Below, piece by piece: positions 1 through 7,449 of a stretch of DNA of 56,169 bases. The stretch is taken from positions 1-56,169 of IMG/VR virus record IMGVR_UViG_3300048548_000892. One strand, given 5' to 3'. The translations under genes were made by a program, and so were the position numbers. The notes under the pieces were generated by a model that was not told where the DNA came from, made no database searches, and saw nothing but the letters and a program-made list of their open reading frames with translations. Numbering within the stretch: the stretch's first letter is position 1; each line of letters begins with the position of its first letter. This DNA comes from a virus.

Positions 1-1
1 T

Positions 2-283
2 AACGAATGCGCTGGATATTGTGACTATGATGAAGAAGATTGTATAACATTATTTGTTAATCCAAAACTTAAAAAGAAAATGGTAATCACAACACTCTTT
101 CACGAGTTTGTCCATGCAAAGCAATACATAAATGGTGAGCTTGAAATAGGTGAAGGCAAAGCGCCATCGCGTTGGAATGGCGAACCATTTGACGGAGATT
201 ACTATTCTTTACCGTGGGAAAAAGAAGCATACGAATTAGAAACAGTAATGTCAGACATATTTTTTAATGAAGTATTTAAATAA
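2..283 (+). CDS. HExxH metallopeptidase-like protein, 5' partial
   Basis: The reading frame is open to the left window edge, so the start lies outside. The visible part carries HEFVHAKQY, an HExxH zinc-binding motif typical of minimal gluzincin or SprT-like metallopeptidases, followed by a Trp/Glu-rich segment that ends in an EKEAYELE helix, which could supply the third zinc ligand. It resembles the protein encoded at 1291-1677 (HEIVHIKQY, then WEKEAREKS), so the two are paralogues separated by four small genes. Substrate is unknown; an anti-host or protein-processing role is only a guess. An early promoter begins four bases after the stop. Confidence 0.6.
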   Translation, partial: NECAGYCDYDEEDCITLFVNPKLKKKMVITTLFHEFVHAKQYINGELEIGEGKAPSRWNGEPFDGDYYSLPWEKEAYELETVMSDIFFNEVFK

Positions 284-286
284 CTA

Positions 287-315
287 TTGACATTCTATCG
301 CGAATCAGATAGTAT
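287..315 (+). promoter_or_regulatory. sigma70-type early promoter with GAATC in the spacer
   Basis: TTGACA at 287-292, a 17-base spacer and TAGTAT at 310-315. The spacer holds GAATC at 302-306, exactly three bases upstream of the -10, as in the other early promoters of this window. It drives the small genes starting at 342. Confidence 0.8.
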
Positions 316-341
316 AGTTCTATAAATGGAAGGAACTATAC

Positions 342-515
342 ATGATTGAACTTATTGTAATTGCCGAACGTCTTCGTAGTTTATCTCGCCGCGCTGATAA
401 CTTTGGTAAATCGCGGCAGGAACTCCTCGAAGAAATTATTATGATTGCTGAAGATTATGAAGATCGCGCCGAGCGTCTTGAAATGGCTCAAATTGTTGAG
501 GCTCAAGCAGTATGA
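342..515 (+). CDS. small helical protein, early, 57 aa
   Basis: Encodes 57 residues starting at ATG 342, preceded by GGAAGGA at about nine bases. The product is almost entirely charged and helical (RLRSLSRRADNF, then EELLEEIIMIAEDYEDRAER), so it is probably a short helical hairpin. The stop overlaps the next start (ATGA at 512-515), so the two genes are translationally coupled. It is the first gene after the early promoter at 287. I do not recognise a family; a host-takeover peptide is plausible by position only. Confidence 0.6.
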   Translation: MIELIVIAERLRSLSRRADNFGKSRQELLEEIIMIAEDYEDRAERLEMAQIVEAQAV

Positions 516-718
516 TATTTTCTACTTCATTGGTAAACACTAAAAACCATTGGGCTGTTGGTACAGAATGGCAATATGCTAAAGGTACAGTAAAAATGCA
601 TAACGAAGGTTTTAGTTGCTCATGCAAAAAGAAACCACGTAAAGCGTGTAGTCATATTCGTAACGTAAAGCTACGGCTGCATGGAACTTTTGATGAATAT
701 TATAAGGAGGCTGCGTGA
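512..718 (+). CDS. small SWIM-type zinc finger protein
   Basis: A 68-residue protein. Its second half contains FSCSCKKKPRKACSHI, which fits the SWIM zinc finger pattern CxC...CxH. In cellular proteins SWIM fingers bind DNA or protein partners and are normally part of large proteins, so a stand-alone version is unusual. It starts inside the stop of the previous gene and ends in TGATG overlapping the next start, within an early operon. The motif assignment is from the sequence; the function is inference. Confidence 0.6.
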   Translation: MIFSTSLVNTKNHWAVGTEWQYAKGTVKMHNEGFSCSCKKKPRKACSHIRNVKLRLHGTFDEYYKEAA

Positions 719-795
719 TGGGAGCTTTTATTGGATGCAGTGTTTTCTTTATTACATTGGTAGCTGTTACAGCTGTATACGAAACATTTTTTTAA
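718..795 (+). CDS. 25-residue membrane peptide
   Basis: ATG 718 overlaps the previous stop (TGATG) and follows AAGGAGG at 703-709, a near-perfect ribosome binding site, which argues that this very short frame is translated. The 25 residues form one hydrophobic segment (GCSVFFITLVAVTAVYETFF), consistent with a single membrane span. Function unknown. Confidence 0.5.
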   Translation: MGAFIGCSVFFITLVAVTAVYETFF

Positions 796-806
796 AGGAG
801 AAATAA

Positions 807-1301
807 ATGCCTAACTGGTGTATGAACGATGTTCTTATTAGTGGACCTAAAGAAAAGATTACTGATCTGTATAATAAAATAATGGATACAGGTGGTCTTT
901 TAGAAGTTATGTCACCTCAAGGAGAATGGGATTATAGTAATGCAGTTGATAAGTGGGGTACCAAGTGGGATGTAGATCCTGAAAATCTTGAAATTGAATT
1001 TGAGAAAGAAGAAGGCTCAATTTCAGGTACTGTGGACAGCGCATGGAGTCCTCCTGTAGAAGCATTTAAAACCTTTTTGAATAATAACCCAGAATGTGTT
1101 GCTGAGCTTAGATATTACGAATCAGGTATGGAATTCATTGGAATATTTGCTGATGGCAAAAATGAATATTTTGAATATGATTCAAACGATATTAATTCGT
1201 TAGACTCGATTCCTAAAGATCTTGTAGAACACTTTAATCTTGAAGAAGAACTACAAATGAACTTTGATGAAAGTGAAGAAATTTGGGAAGATGAATATTA
1301 A
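807..1301 (+). CDS. DUF1281/Api92-like protein
   Basis: A 164-residue acidic protein beginning MPNWCMNDVLISG and containing a WGTKWD segment and SAWSPP. This is the pattern of the Api92/DUF1281 family (ferredoxin-like fold), small proteins widespread in phages and plasmids with no established function. Ribosome binding site AAAGGAG lies seven bases before the start. The C-terminus is very acidic (FDESEEIWEDEY). The next gene starts within its last codons. Confidence 0.65.
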   Translation: MPNWCMNDVLISGPKEKITDLYNKIMDTGGLLEVMSPQGEWDYSNAVDKWGTKWDVDPENLEIEFEKEEGSISGTVDSAWSPPVEAFKTFLNNNPECVAELRYYESGMEFIGIFADGKNEYFEYDSNDINSLDSIPKDLVEHFNLEEELQMNFDESEEIWEDEY

Positions 1302-1677
1302 AGTAGATAATTTAGATGATTCTTTAACAAAAGACTTTGTTAATTTTTGTTGTAAAGAGCTTAATATAAAACCTCATAGCATTGAAGTTGTTGGCGCTGC
1401 GTATTTAGCAGGTAAAGACAGAACAGGAATGTGTATAGATCTTGACGAACAAAGCTATATAATAATGACTGCAGTTAAAGATCGTACTCTTACTGAAATA
1501 TATACTACTGTTGCACATGAAATAGTTCACATCAAACAATACATGGAAAATAATCTCGGTAAATTACTCGACAGCAACAAACCAAAATACGAAGATCGTT
1601 GGTGGGAAAAGGAAGCAAGAGAAAAAAGTTTGGTTTTTGTGAAAAAATTTGTTGACATTCTTGATAGAATCAGATAG
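1291..1677 (+). CDS. HExxH metallopeptidase-like protein
   Basis: About 128 residues from ATG 1291, overlapping the previous gene by 11 bases; an upstream in-frame ATG would overlap more and has no better ribosome site. The core is TVAHEIVHIKQYM (HExxH) with a downstream WWEKEAREKS helix that could hold the third metal ligand. It is a full-length paralogue of the partial gene at the left window edge. No signal peptide or membrane segment, so probably a cytoplasmic minimal metallopeptidase. Target unknown. The next early promoter starts inside its 3' end. Confidence 0.6.
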   Translation: MNIKVDNLDDSLTKDFVNFCCKELNIKPHSIEVVGAAYLAGKDRTGMCIDLDEQSYIIMTAVKDRTLTEIYTTVAHEIVHIKQYMENNLGKLLDSNKPKYEDRWWEKEAREKSLVFVKKFVDILDRIR

Positions 1678-1680
1678 ATT
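1652..1680 (+). promoter_or_regulatory. sigma70-type early promoter with GAATC in the spacer
   Basis: TTGACA at 1652-1657, 17-base spacer, TAGATT at 1675-1680. GAATC lies at 1667-1671, three bases before the -10. The -35 is embedded in the end of the upstream coding region. A second GAATC occurs in the ribosome binding site AAAAAGGAATCA of the gene at 1711. Confidence 0.75.
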
Positions 1681-1710
1681 ATATATATCAAATGGAAAAA
1701 AGGAATCACC

Positions 1711-1935
1711 ATGAACATTACATTTTTTGAACAAACTCCTCAGCAACGTGTAATTGCTAACTTTGGCCGTAAAATGATGTGGTTTTCAGAAAGCGGAGAA
1801 AATATGAATGTGCCTTTGGCAATTCTAAACGCGTTTTCAGATGTAGGAGAGCATCTTGCAGAGACAGCTTCAACTAAAGGTTTAAACGACGCTCAGCTCT
1901 TAACTATTAAATATGCTAAAAAGGTTATGAAATAA
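1711..1935 (+). CDS. hypothetical early protein, 74 aa
   Basis: A 74-residue protein with no recognised domain. The N-terminus (MNITFFEQTPQQRVIANFGRK) and a helical remainder suggest a small soluble fold. Ribosome site AAAAAGGAATCA precedes the start; the promoter at 1652 lies just upstream. The stop overlaps the next start (TAATG), indicating coupling. Confidence 0.6.
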   Translation: MNITFFEQTPQQRVIANFGRKMMWFSESGENMNVPLAILNAFSDVGEHLAETASTKGLNDAQLLTIKYAKKVMK

Positions 1936-2174
1936 TGTTTAAGTTTGGTAAAGATTTAGATCTCGAAGAAGAGTTTAAAGAATTTAAAGTTATTGATTGG
2001 ATGTTTGACACTTTTGATGCGCAAGAGCGTGAAGAAATACAAGACATGTCACGCCAGATCGCGATGAATAAATATCTGTCTGAGTACAATTCAGATATAG
2101 ATATCAGCTTTGAGTGTGATGGTTCGTCAGAGCCGTTTGATGAATGGGATTTTAGTAGTGAATATGTTGATTGA
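1935..2174 (+). CDS. hypothetical acidic early protein, 79 aa
   Basis: A 79-residue very acidic protein (FGKDLDLEEEFKEFK at the start, SSEPFDEWDFSSEYVD at the end). Its charge pattern recalls small phage proteins that mimic nucleic acid or bind basic host proteins, but there is no direct evidence for this. Coupled to the previous gene by TAATG. Confidence 0.6.
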   Translation: MFKFGKDLDLEEEFKEFKVIDWMFDTFDAQEREEIQDMSRQIAMNKYLSEYNSDIDISFECDGSSEPFDEWDFSSEYVD

Positions 2175-2286
2175 AATAATTCTTCCTAACATTGTTTTTT
2201 GGTGTGTATACGGCTGGGTTTGTTATTTACCCTACAAAATCTTTCAAAACGCAATAGACAACCATAAAGGATATAACAATGTCTAA
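2164..2286 (+). CDS. 40-residue membrane peptide overlapping both neighbours
   Basis: ATG 2164 opens a 40-codon frame (MLIEIILPNIVFWCVYGWVC and on) ending at 2286, overlapping the previous gene by 11 bases and the next by 8. The N-terminal half is a hydrophobic segment with aromatic residues, consistent with one membrane span. It fills what would otherwise be a 104-base gap in a tightly packed region. Support is the frame and composition only. Confidence 0.4.
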   Translation: MLIEIILPNIVFWCVYGWVCYLPYKIFQNAIDNHKGYNNV

Positions 2287-2749
2287 GTTCATTATTACAG
2301 CAAGCCTATTGTTGGCTGCAACAACTGCAACCGCAGACGCAAAAACAAAAATGGTTGGTGTACAAGATTATTACGCAACTCAAGTTATTTCTGAACCTTA
2401 CTCTGTCAAGGAATGTTATACTGTAGAGACCCCGATTTATGGCAGACAGCAAGGCGGTGACGCTGGTGCTGGCGCTTTAGGCGGTATGATCCTCGGTGGC
2501 ATCCTCGGCAAAGGCCTGACCGGTGATGACGGAGGCGCAGCTGCAGGAGCTGTCCTTGGCGGTATTATTGGCGCAAATGAAGCGCAAAATAGTACTAAGC
2601 GAGTCATCACCGGTTACAGGCAAGAACGTAAGTGCGATAAGGTAACAAGATACCGCGATAAAACGCGTCGTGTTTATGACTATTCAGTTGTCACCTTCAA
2701 ACAAAATGGTAGAACATACGAGCTACAATTTATTGATGTAACAAAGTGA
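2279..2749 (+). CDS. exported glycine-zipper (2TM) protein
   Basis: 156 residues with an N-terminal signal peptide (SKFIITASLLLAATTATADA). The middle has a long Gly/Ala stretch (GALGGMILGGILGKG, then AAAGAVLGGIIGANEA), the glycine-zipper pattern found in the 17 kDa-antigen-like and SlyB-like outer membrane families. Two Cys residues flank the zipper and may form a disulfide in the periplasm. It probably inserts in or spans a host envelope membrane. Ribosome site AAAGGA precedes the start. It is followed immediately by two tRNA genes. Confidence 0.65.
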   Translation: MSKFIITASLLLAATTATADAKTKMVGVQDYYATQVISEPYSVKECYTVETPIYGRQQGGDAGAGALGGMILGGILGKGLTGDDGGAAAGAVLGGIIGANEAQNSTKRVITGYRQERKCDKVTRYRDKTRRVYDYSVVTFKQNGRTYELQFIDVTK

Positions 2750-2751
2750 TA

Positions 2752-2829
2752 GGTCTCTTAGCTCAGCCGGATTAGAGCAAGTGCCTTCTAAGCACTAGGT
2801 CGTAGGTTCGAGTCCTACAGAGATCACCA
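2752..2829 (+). tRNA. tRNA-Arg (TCT)
   Basis: Acceptor stem GGTCTCT pairs with AGAGATC (one G-U pair). Anticodon stem AGTGC/GCACT encloses the loop CTTCTAA, giving anticodon TCT for AGA codons. T-arm GTAGG TTCGAGT CCTAC is perfect and CCA is encoded. AGA is a favoured codon in this AT-rich genome, so the gene fits codon compensation. Confidence 0.9.
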
Positions 2830-2831
2830 AT

Positions 2832-2916
2832 ACTCGCATGTTGGAATTGGTAGACAATGAAGACTTAAAATCTTTTGCCTTAGGGCGTACCGGTTCGAGT
2901 CCGGTTGCGAGTACCA
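2832..2916 (+). tRNA. tRNA-Leu (TAA)
   Basis: Acceptor ACTCGCA pairs with TGCGAGT. The anticodon stem GAAGA/TCTTT encloses CTTAAAA, anticodon TAA reading TTA. A long variable arm (class II) and the T-arm ACCGG TTCGAGT CCGGT follow, with encoded CCA. It lies two bases after tRNA-Arg, so both are likely processed from one transcript. Confidence 0.9.
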
Positions 2917-2934
2917 AATAGAAAGAATGATTAA

Positions 2935-3123
2935 ATGTGGGCCCTTGTCTTTATATACTTTTACGATACTATACCTTATGCCGAATTGGTAACAACTCAT
3001 TCTACGATGACAGAATGTTTTTACGCCCGTGAAGCTCTTAGTGATGATGTAGGAAAGGGTGGAGGTTATTTCAAACTAGGGCAACAGGCTTTATGTATTA
3101 ATTTAAATGAAAGATCAATATAA
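2935..3123 (+). CDS. hypothetical protein, 62 aa
   Basis: 62 residues with a hydrophobic, aromatic N-terminus (MWALVFIYFYDTIPYAELV) followed by a polar segment with two Cys. The first 20 residues could be an uncleaved signal or a membrane anchor. Coupled to the next gene by TAATG at 3121-3125. No family recognised. Confidence 0.5.
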   Translation: MWALVFIYFYDTIPYAELVTTHSTMTECFYAREALSDDVGKGGGYFKLGQQALCINLNERSI

Positions 3124-3413
3124 TGTATAAAACAAATGATATTGTTACAGTACTAACAACCAACGGTGAATATGTTGGAAAATTAGTATCACAAGATAAC
3201 GATAAGGTGGAACTTAAAGATCCTAGGTTTGTGTCTATTAGTGACCAAGGAATGGGATTTGCAAATGGTATTTCTATGACAGGCCACGCAAATCCAAAAG
3301 AAGTTACTCTCTATAATATTTCATGTATTATGGAAACAAACGAACAAGTACAAGATGCGTATCGTCAAATGACAAGTGGACTTGTAACGCCAAAAACAAA
3401 TCTAATTGTATAG
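3123..3413 (+). CDS. hypothetical protein with possible Sm-like fold
   Basis: 96 residues. The first part (DIVTVLTTNGEYVGKLVSQ, then DKVELKDPRFVSIS) has the strand-turn-Gly pattern of an Sm1 motif, and a later PKEVTLYNISCI resembles the second Sm strand pair. Sm-like (Hfq-type) proteins bind RNA as rings. The match is by eye and weak. It lies just after two tRNA genes in a coupled run of small genes. Confidence 0.5.
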   Translation: MYKTNDIVTVLTTNGEYVGKLVSQDNDKVELKDPRFVSISDQGMGFANGISMTGHANPKEVTLYNISCIMETNEQVQDAYRQMTSGLVTPKTNLIV

Positions 3414-3423
3414 GAGAAAGAAA

Positions 3424-3627
3424 ATGGAATTACGAGATCAAATGATAGCAGCTCTAAAAGACCACGCGCGCGCTCATATCGAAAAACATCGTATGAATGC
3501 AGAAATTTATTTGCGGAACCCAGTAGGAGTTGGCGAGCATTCAGAAGTTATGGAAGAAATTGAAAAGCAGCTTGAAGAAATGGCTAAGTATGAAGACCAA
3601 TTGGACATGCTAACTAATTATTTCTAA
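3424..3627 (+). CDS. hypothetical coiled-coil protein, 67 aa
   Basis: ATG 3424 follows AGGAGAAAGAAA at a good distance; an in-frame ATG 18 bases upstream would overlap that ribosome site and is less likely. The product is charged and helical (EVMEEIEKQLEEMAKYEDQL), a short coiled coil. It ends in TAATGG overlapping the glycosyltransferase start. Confidence 0.55.
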   Translation: MELRDQMIAALKDHARAHIEKHRMNAEIYLRNPVGVGEHSEVMEEIEKQLEEMAKYEDQLDMLTNYF

Positions 3628-4439
3628 TGGAGCCAAAACTAAAAGGATTTCCAAAGTGCTACGTTGTTAACCTTGAAGAAAGTGTTGAACGTAGAGACTA
3701 TATGAATTCCGAGTTTAATAGACTCGGTTTAGATGGAACCGTCCTACAATACAAAAGACTTGAAGACAGCGATTTAAAGATTGCTGGCGACCGTGACACC
3801 TTGGACATACTACCATTAGGTGCTACTACTTCTCATCTCCTGACCATTAAGTGGTGGTATGAAAATACTGATGATGAACAAGCCGCATTCTTTGAAGACG
3901 ACTGTGACTTTAGCACTATTCAACATTGGAACTTTGTTTATGAGGATTATGTTAAGGAGTTTGGCGTATTGTGGGATGGTCTCCAACTTTGCTGCATGCA
4001 CGAAGGCTGGGCTGTTATGTATCCACGCCACCGCAACGGCCACGATCATGGACTTCAATGCTATGTAATTAAGCGCCATTATGCTAAAAAAATTATAGAC
4101 TATTATTTTGTAAATGATAACACAATACATTTTAAAATGCCGTATGTATTAAAGAGTGAAGATAGTAAAAAGTATAAACCTACTATAGAAAATGTTGTAT
4201 ATGGATTAGGCACTTTCTATATTCACCCGTTATTTAATCATAACGTACCAAAATTTCCATCAACAGTTCACGATCCAAATTCACAACATTTAAAAGATGT
4301 TGCTAATCACGCATATGGATATGTTAAACAGTGGTGGGAAACCAAAGGAGGAACTGGTAACCTTAATGAATTATTTACTTATGAGTGGTGTTGTCCACCA
4401 CCTCAAACATTTTCCCAAGTCATGCATATTGATAGGTAG
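3627..4439 (+). CDS. glycosyltransferase family 25-like
   Basis: 270 residues. CYVVNLEESVERRDYM near the N-terminus and FFEDDCDF about residue 90 match the hallmarks of family 25 transferases (LPS/collagen type), where the acidic EDD motif binds the metal and sugar nucleotide. Such enzymes add sugars to surface glycans. It sits in a run with an epimerase, an oxygenase and an FkbM methyltransferase, suggesting host surface or virion glycan modification. The 3' end overlaps the next gene in another frame. Confidence 0.7.
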   Translation: MEPKLKGFPKCYVVNLEESVERRDYMNSEFNRLGLDGTVLQYKRLEDSDLKIAGDRDTLDILPLGATTSHLLTIKWWYENTDDEQAAFFEDDCDFSTIQHWNFVYEDYVKEFGVLWDGLQLCCMHEGWAVMYPRHRNGHDHGLQCYVIKRHYAKKIIDYYFVNDNTIHFKMPYVLKSEDSKKYKPTIENVVYGLGTFYIHPLFNHNVPKFPSTVHDPNSQHLKDVANHAYGYVKQWWETKGGTGNLNELFTYEWCCPPPQTFSQVMHIDR

Positions 4440-4899
4440 TCTTGCAGGCTGTTCAATACTTTCTGAAGAACACGATTTATCACACCCTGATTATATAAAA
4501 TTAGGTGCTGAATACATAGGATATTCAGAAACAGAGCATCGCTCTGATTTGAGAAACTTTCTAAAAGTAGATCCTGTCAACACAGAATGGTGCGCAGCGT
4601 ATGTTAATGCTGTGCTTCGTGATTCTGATATCCCTGGTTCCGAAACAGTATCAGAAAATCCATATATGGCAAGAAGCTTTATGGATTTGGGATATAAAGT
4701 TAATACTCCAGAACACGGAGACATTGTTGTCTTAAAGCGAGGAGAGCCTTGGGAAGGTCATGTCGGTTTTTATCTTGACCTTAAGATTATAGGCGGAGAT
4801 GTTTATTATCAAATTCTTGGCGGTAATCAAGATAACTCAGTGTCAATTCAATTATTTAGAGCTGACCGTGTTGTAGCAGTTAGAAGGTTAATACTATGA
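4381..4899 (+). CDS. lipoprotein CHAP/NlpC-like cell-wall hydrolase (TIGR02594-like)
   Basis: From ATG 4381 the protein begins with a basic/His segment, then CILIGSLAGC, in which LAGC is a lipobox, so it is probably exported and lipid-anchored. The mature part has NTEWCAAYVNAVL with the candidate catalytic Cys and EGHVGFY with the His, as in small CHAP/NlpC-type amidases of the TIGR02594 group. It probably cuts peptidoglycan from the periplasmic side. The signal region overlaps the end of the GT25 gene. The exact start is uncertain because several in-frame starts exist upstream. Confidence 0.65.
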   Translation: MSGVVHHLKHFPKSCILIGSLAGCSILSEEHDLSHPDYIKLGAEYIGYSETEHRSDLRNFLKVDPVNTEWCAAYVNAVLRDSDIPGSETVSENPYMARSFMDLGYKVNTPEHGDIVVLKRGEPWEGHVGFYLDLKIIGGDVYYQILGGNQDNSVSIQLFRADRVVAVRRLIL

Positions 4900-5759
4900 A
4901 AGTATTAGTAACAGGTGCAACAGGTTATATTGGTAGTCATGTTTGCAAACAATTAAAAGAACACGGTCATGAAGTGCACGGCTTTGATTTGAACATACAC
5001 GGCGAATATAACAACGTTGAAAAGTATTGCGATAAGTTTTGGGTACAAGACCTTATGGATCATTGGCTTATGGGTTGGGGAGACGCAGTAGTTCACCTAG
5101 CAGGCCGTAGCGTTGTTCCTCAATCACTAAAAGAACCATCAGCGTATTATCGTACTAACATAATGGGTACAAAAAATGCTGTTGAAAAGCTCAGAACAGA
5201 AAATTTTATATTTGCAAGTACAAGTTCTGCGTTTGAAATGGCTTCTCCATACGCAAGAAGTAAGGTAGGAGCAGAAGATGTAATTAAGGAGAAAGCAGAT
5301 GGGTATACTATTTTTCGCTTTTTTAACGTCAGCGGTACTGATGGTGTTAACCGCCAACTTGGTGTGGCTTCCCATCTTATCCGTGTTGCTGCTATGGTGG
5401 CTGCTGGCAAAATTCCCAATATTAAGGTCTTTGGTAACGATTATGATACTAGGGACGGTACTTGCATTCGCGATTATATACACGTTAGTGATCTTAGCCG
5501 TTCTATAATTAATGCGGTTGAAGCTGGTCCTAGCAATACTCCATACGAGTGTTTAGGTTCTCAAAGCGGTTGGACTGTACATGAAGTACTTGATACAATG
5601 GAAAGAGTTACAGGCGTTAGTATGAACCGTGAAATCGTTGGCAGGAGATTGGGCGATCAAGCTGCCGCAGTCGCGACTCCGTCAACATTATGCAAATTAA
5701 CTAAAACATTAGAAGATATGTGTTTAGACCAATTTACTTTAGAAATGAATAATCCATGA
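4896..5759 (+). CDS. NAD-dependent sugar epimerase/dehydratase (GalE-like)
   Basis: 287 residues of the extended short-chain dehydrogenase family. GATGYIGSHVC at the N-terminus is the NAD-binding Gly motif, VVHLAGRSVVPQS the next strand, and SPYARSK the YxxxK catalytic pair. RDYIHVSDL and a GWTVHEVLD segment are typical of UDP-glucose 4-epimerases. It probably interconverts nucleotide sugars. The start overlaps the previous stop (ATGA). It may feed the neighbouring transferases or the distant sugar genes at 42-47 kb. Confidence 0.8.
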   Translation: MKVLVTGATGYIGSHVCKQLKEHGHEVHGFDLNIHGEYNNVEKYCDKFWVQDLMDHWLMGWGDAVVHLAGRSVVPQSLKEPSAYYRTNIMGTKNAVEKLRTENFIFASTSSAFEMASPYARSKVGAEDVIKEKADGYTIFRFFNVSGTDGVNRQLGVASHLIRVAAMVAAGKIPNIKVFGNDYDTRDGTCIRDYIHVSDLSRSIINAVEAGPSNTPYECLGSQSGWTVHEVLDTMERVTGVSMNREIVGRRLGDQAAAVATPSTLCKLTKTLEDMCLDQFTLEMNNP

Positions 5760-6460
5760 AAATACAAAATATTGCCTTGTTTCCAACGAATGTAACTCAC
5801 GCACAACATGAGGTTAGCAAAGAAGAACAAGATCTTTGGTTTGATTTGTATTTAAAACATTCTAATGAAGATGGGAGAACTCATGACCTTTTAGGATATG
5901 AACAAATCCAATTAGAGCCAAGCCTAGAAGGTTTCTTTAAGCATAAAGTAATGCCGAGTGTACGTGAATATTTCAAAACGTTAAGTGTTGACTCAAACAA
6001 GTTTAACGTCCATATAACTAAAACTTTCTTTAACGTTGTTGACGATAACGGAATCAATAAACACAACCACGAAGAAAACCATATATCATTTACTTATTAT
6101 CCATATATAAAACCAGGAAAAGAAAGAAGTATTATATTATATGATACTAAATCTTGCCATTCAAACGAAATAAACACAAGTTGGTTTTTTCATTATGTTG
6201 ATAAATGGACTGAAATGAATTGTACTAATTTTTCTATACCAGTAGGTCAAGGTTCTATGCTTATTTTTCCAAGCAATATGAACCATGATATCACAAAAGA
6301 AAAACATGAAAGTACAGTTATAAATTCGTTTAAAACTAAAGAGGATTTACTTGAAAGCCGGTTTTGTGTTGCAGGTGATATGATCATTACAAAAAAACCA
6401 GAAGCAAAAGTTTATATGAGAACTTTATCATCTCCTGAAAATTGGAAAACATTTGGTTGA
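5756..6460 (+). CDS. putative 2OG-Fe(II) oxygenase
   Basis: 234 residues. NKHNHEENHISFTYYPYI supplies an HxH/E-type metal motif, and GSMLIFPSNMNHDITK has the distal His of the double-stranded beta-helix fold, with a basic region after it. This is the arrangement of the phage-encoded putative 2OG-Fe(II) oxygenases (TIGR02466-like). Substrate unknown. Coupled to the epimerase by ATGA, so it may hydroxylate a sugar nucleotide or glycan. One of about seven such genes in the window. Confidence 0.6.
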   Translation: MKIQNIALFPTNVTHAQHEVSKEEQDLWFDLYLKHSNEDGRTHDLLGYEQIQLEPSLEGFFKHKVMPSVREYFKTLSVDSNKFNVHITKTFFNVVDDNGINKHNHEENHISFTYYPYIKPGKERSIILYDTKSCHSNEINTSWFFHYVDKWTEMNCTNFSIPVGQGSMLIFPSNMNHDITKEKHESTVINSFKTKEDLLESRFCVAGDMIITKKPEAKVYMRTLSSPENWKTFG

Positions 6461-6484
6461 CATTCTAAAAGAATCAGTATAAAT
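6457..6484 (+). promoter_or_regulatory. early promoter with GAATC in a shortened spacer
   Basis: TTGACA at 6457-6462, overlapping the upstream stop codon, then GAATC at 6471-6475. The -10 is either TATAAA at 6478 (15-base spacer) or ATAAAT at 6479 (16). It is one base shorter than its relatives upstream of GAATC, so it may be weaker or more activator-dependent. Confidence 0.6.
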
Positions 6485-6509
6485 TAAATATATCTAAAGG
6501 AGAATAGAT

Positions 6510-6734
6510 ATGGATAAGCAAGCTGAAATAGCTACAGAGTTAGCAATTGATATCATGATGAACGGTTTTCATCAGCCTTTAGTAAATGGTAAAGCTAATG
6601 TAGAAAAAATTGAAGACGAAATAGTTAAAGGTATATATGCTCGTGAAATAAAAGACGTTAATCAAGAAACGGTTAATATGGCAGTTATGTTTGTTAACGA
6701 TATAATAAAAGAGTTTGGAGAATTAGATGGGTAA
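6510..6734 (+). CDS. hypothetical protein, 74 aa
   Basis: A 74-residue helical protein (DKQAEIATELAIDIMMNGF start, MFVNDIIKEFGELDG end). Ribosome site AAAGGAG at about eight bases before ATG 6510, and a promoter just upstream. Overlaps the FkbM gene by eight bases. No family recognised. Confidence 0.6.
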   Translation: MDKQAEIATELAIDIMMNGFHQPLVNGKANVEKIEDEIVKGIYAREIKDVNQETVNMAVMFVNDIIKEFGELDG

Positions 6735-7449
6735 TTATCAAATCAATCATAAAGAAGTTACCTTGGAAGGTCATACGTATTTTATTCCTTCATACGCGTT
6801 ACGACGCCCTGCGGCAGAAGTAATGATAAATGGATATCGTTATGAAGCAAGGACACACGAGTTTGTTGTTGGAGTATTAAAAGATACTAAAATGTCTATG
6901 ATCCATGGTGGTACGTTCTTTGGTGATATGGTTCCAAATTTTTCTGTACATTGCGAAGGTACATTATATGCCTTTGAGCCGGTATTAGAAAACTACGTTC
7001 TTACGAGACGTTGCGTTCAAGAAAACAATTTGACTAATGTTATGTTATTTAATGCAGCTATGAGTCTTGAAACTGGTTACGCGTATATGCAAACATTTGA
7101 CAATGGCCACATGGGTGGCGCATCACAAATTACAGAAGATGACAATAAGAAAACACAATTAGTTAATACGATCGCAATTGATGATTTGGCTATTAAAGAA
7201 TTATCAATTATGCATTTGGATTTAGAAAACCATGAGCCTCCTGCAATCAAAGGAGCAAAGAATACAATAATGCAAAATGAACCTATTGTAATTATGGAAG
7301 ACTATTATGATAAAGCTGGTGATGTTCTTAAAGAATGGGGATACGAATATATTGGACAGCTAAAGTTCTCCCCTCACAATTGGTTAAATATATGGTCAAC
7401 AGAAAAGTTTAAAGATGTCGCAACCAATAATTTACAAACACAATCATAA
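6727..7449 (+). CDS. FkbM-family methyltransferase
   Basis: 240 residues. Although the classical GGxxGDM motif is altered to GGTFFGDMVPNF, the order is that of FkbM methyltransferases: SAM-binding loop, YAFEPVLENYVLTRR with the acidic residue after strand 2, LMFNAAMS-type strand, TIAIDDL and MHLDLENHEPPAIKGA (usually DVEGxExxVLKGA). FkbM enzymes O-methylate sugars or lipids. It lies in a sugar-modification neighbourhood. Confidence 0.7.
   Translation: MGNYQINHKEVTLEGHTYFIPSYALRRPAAEVMINGYRYEARTHEFVVGVLKDTKMSMIHGGTFFGDMVPNFSVHCEGTLYAFEPVLENYVLTRRCVQENNLTNVMLFNAAMSLETGYAYMQTFDNGHMGGASQITEDDNKKTQLVNTIAIDDLAIKELSIMHLDLENHEPPAIKGAKNTIMQNEPIVIMEDYYDKAGDVLKEWGYEYIGQLKFSPHNWLNIWSTEKFKDVATNNLQTQS

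Noticed and set aside
5139-5483. Open frames on the minus strand inside the epimerase gene.
   Set aside because: They are shadows of a well-supported coding region with conserved motifs, and have no ribosome site.
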